5,273 nucleotides of DNA from contig CALKYD010000124.1 in assembly GCA_938003605.1 (NCBI GenBank), forward strand, positions 1-5,273, given 5' to 3'. Each line of letters starts with the position of its first letter. Positions within the stretch are counted from its first letter, which is position 1. Made by a program: the position numbers and the translations under genes. This stretch comes from an uncultured Sulfolobales archaeon (GTDB lineage: Archaea > Thermoproteota > Thermoprotei_A > Sulfolobales > Desulfurococcaceae). The notes below the pieces were generated by a model. That model saw nothing but the letters and a program-made list of their open reading frames with translations. It did no database searches and was not told where the DNA came from. Positions 5,272 to 5,273 of this stretch are shown piece after piece.

Positions 5272-5273
5272 TA

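Overview
The window looks like chromosomal DNA of a hyperthermophilic archaeon of the Thermoproteota (Crenarchaeota). The signs are an archaeal-type phosphohexomutase, a long crenarchaeal-type Trm112 protein, a protein resembling the archaeal family DUF2153, TTG and GTG starts placed by purine-rich Shine-Dalgarno sites, TATA-like boxes instead of -35/-10 promoters, and AGG/AGA-rich arginine codons. The genus cannot be told from the sequence alone. All family names are from memory and no search was run.

Left part (1-867, plus strand): a degraded accessory patch. It starts with the C-terminal part of a HEPN-domain protein whose reading frame appears broken near base 55. A short MNT-type nucleotidyltransferase overlaps its end. 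Together they look like a HEPN/MNT toxin-antitoxin pair, probably decayed or affected by a sequencing frameshift. Bases 485-867 hold no convincing gene, only short open stretches that may be remnants.

Middle part (868-3021, minus strand): a tight three-gene operon with its own TATA-like promoter near 3069. In order of transcription it encodes an uncharacterised protein with a very acidic tail, a phosphoglucosamine/phosphomanno-mutase (GlmM type), and a Trm112-like zinc protein. The first two genes are 1 base apart and the last two overlap by 4 bases (TTGA). The GAG codons that end the first gene also form the ribosome binding site of the mutase, whose start is a TTG at 2618. The mutase makes activated sugar precursors. 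The Trm112-like protein probably activates methyltransferases acting on tRNA, rRNA or release factor. No shared pathway is evident.

Right part (3022-5273): a divergent promoter region leads on the plus strand to a small helical DUF2153-like gene, with a perfect dyad between its TATA box and its start. This gene converges on a minus-strand winged-helix-like gene, and a perfect 14-bp palindrome sits exactly at the junction. A spacer of about 240 bases follows, then a 287-residue minus-strand protein of unknown function whose start is at the window edge, probably coupled to a gene just outside. I saw no rRNA, tRNA, CRISPR array, insertion sequence or replication origin, and no convincing system that is clearly new.
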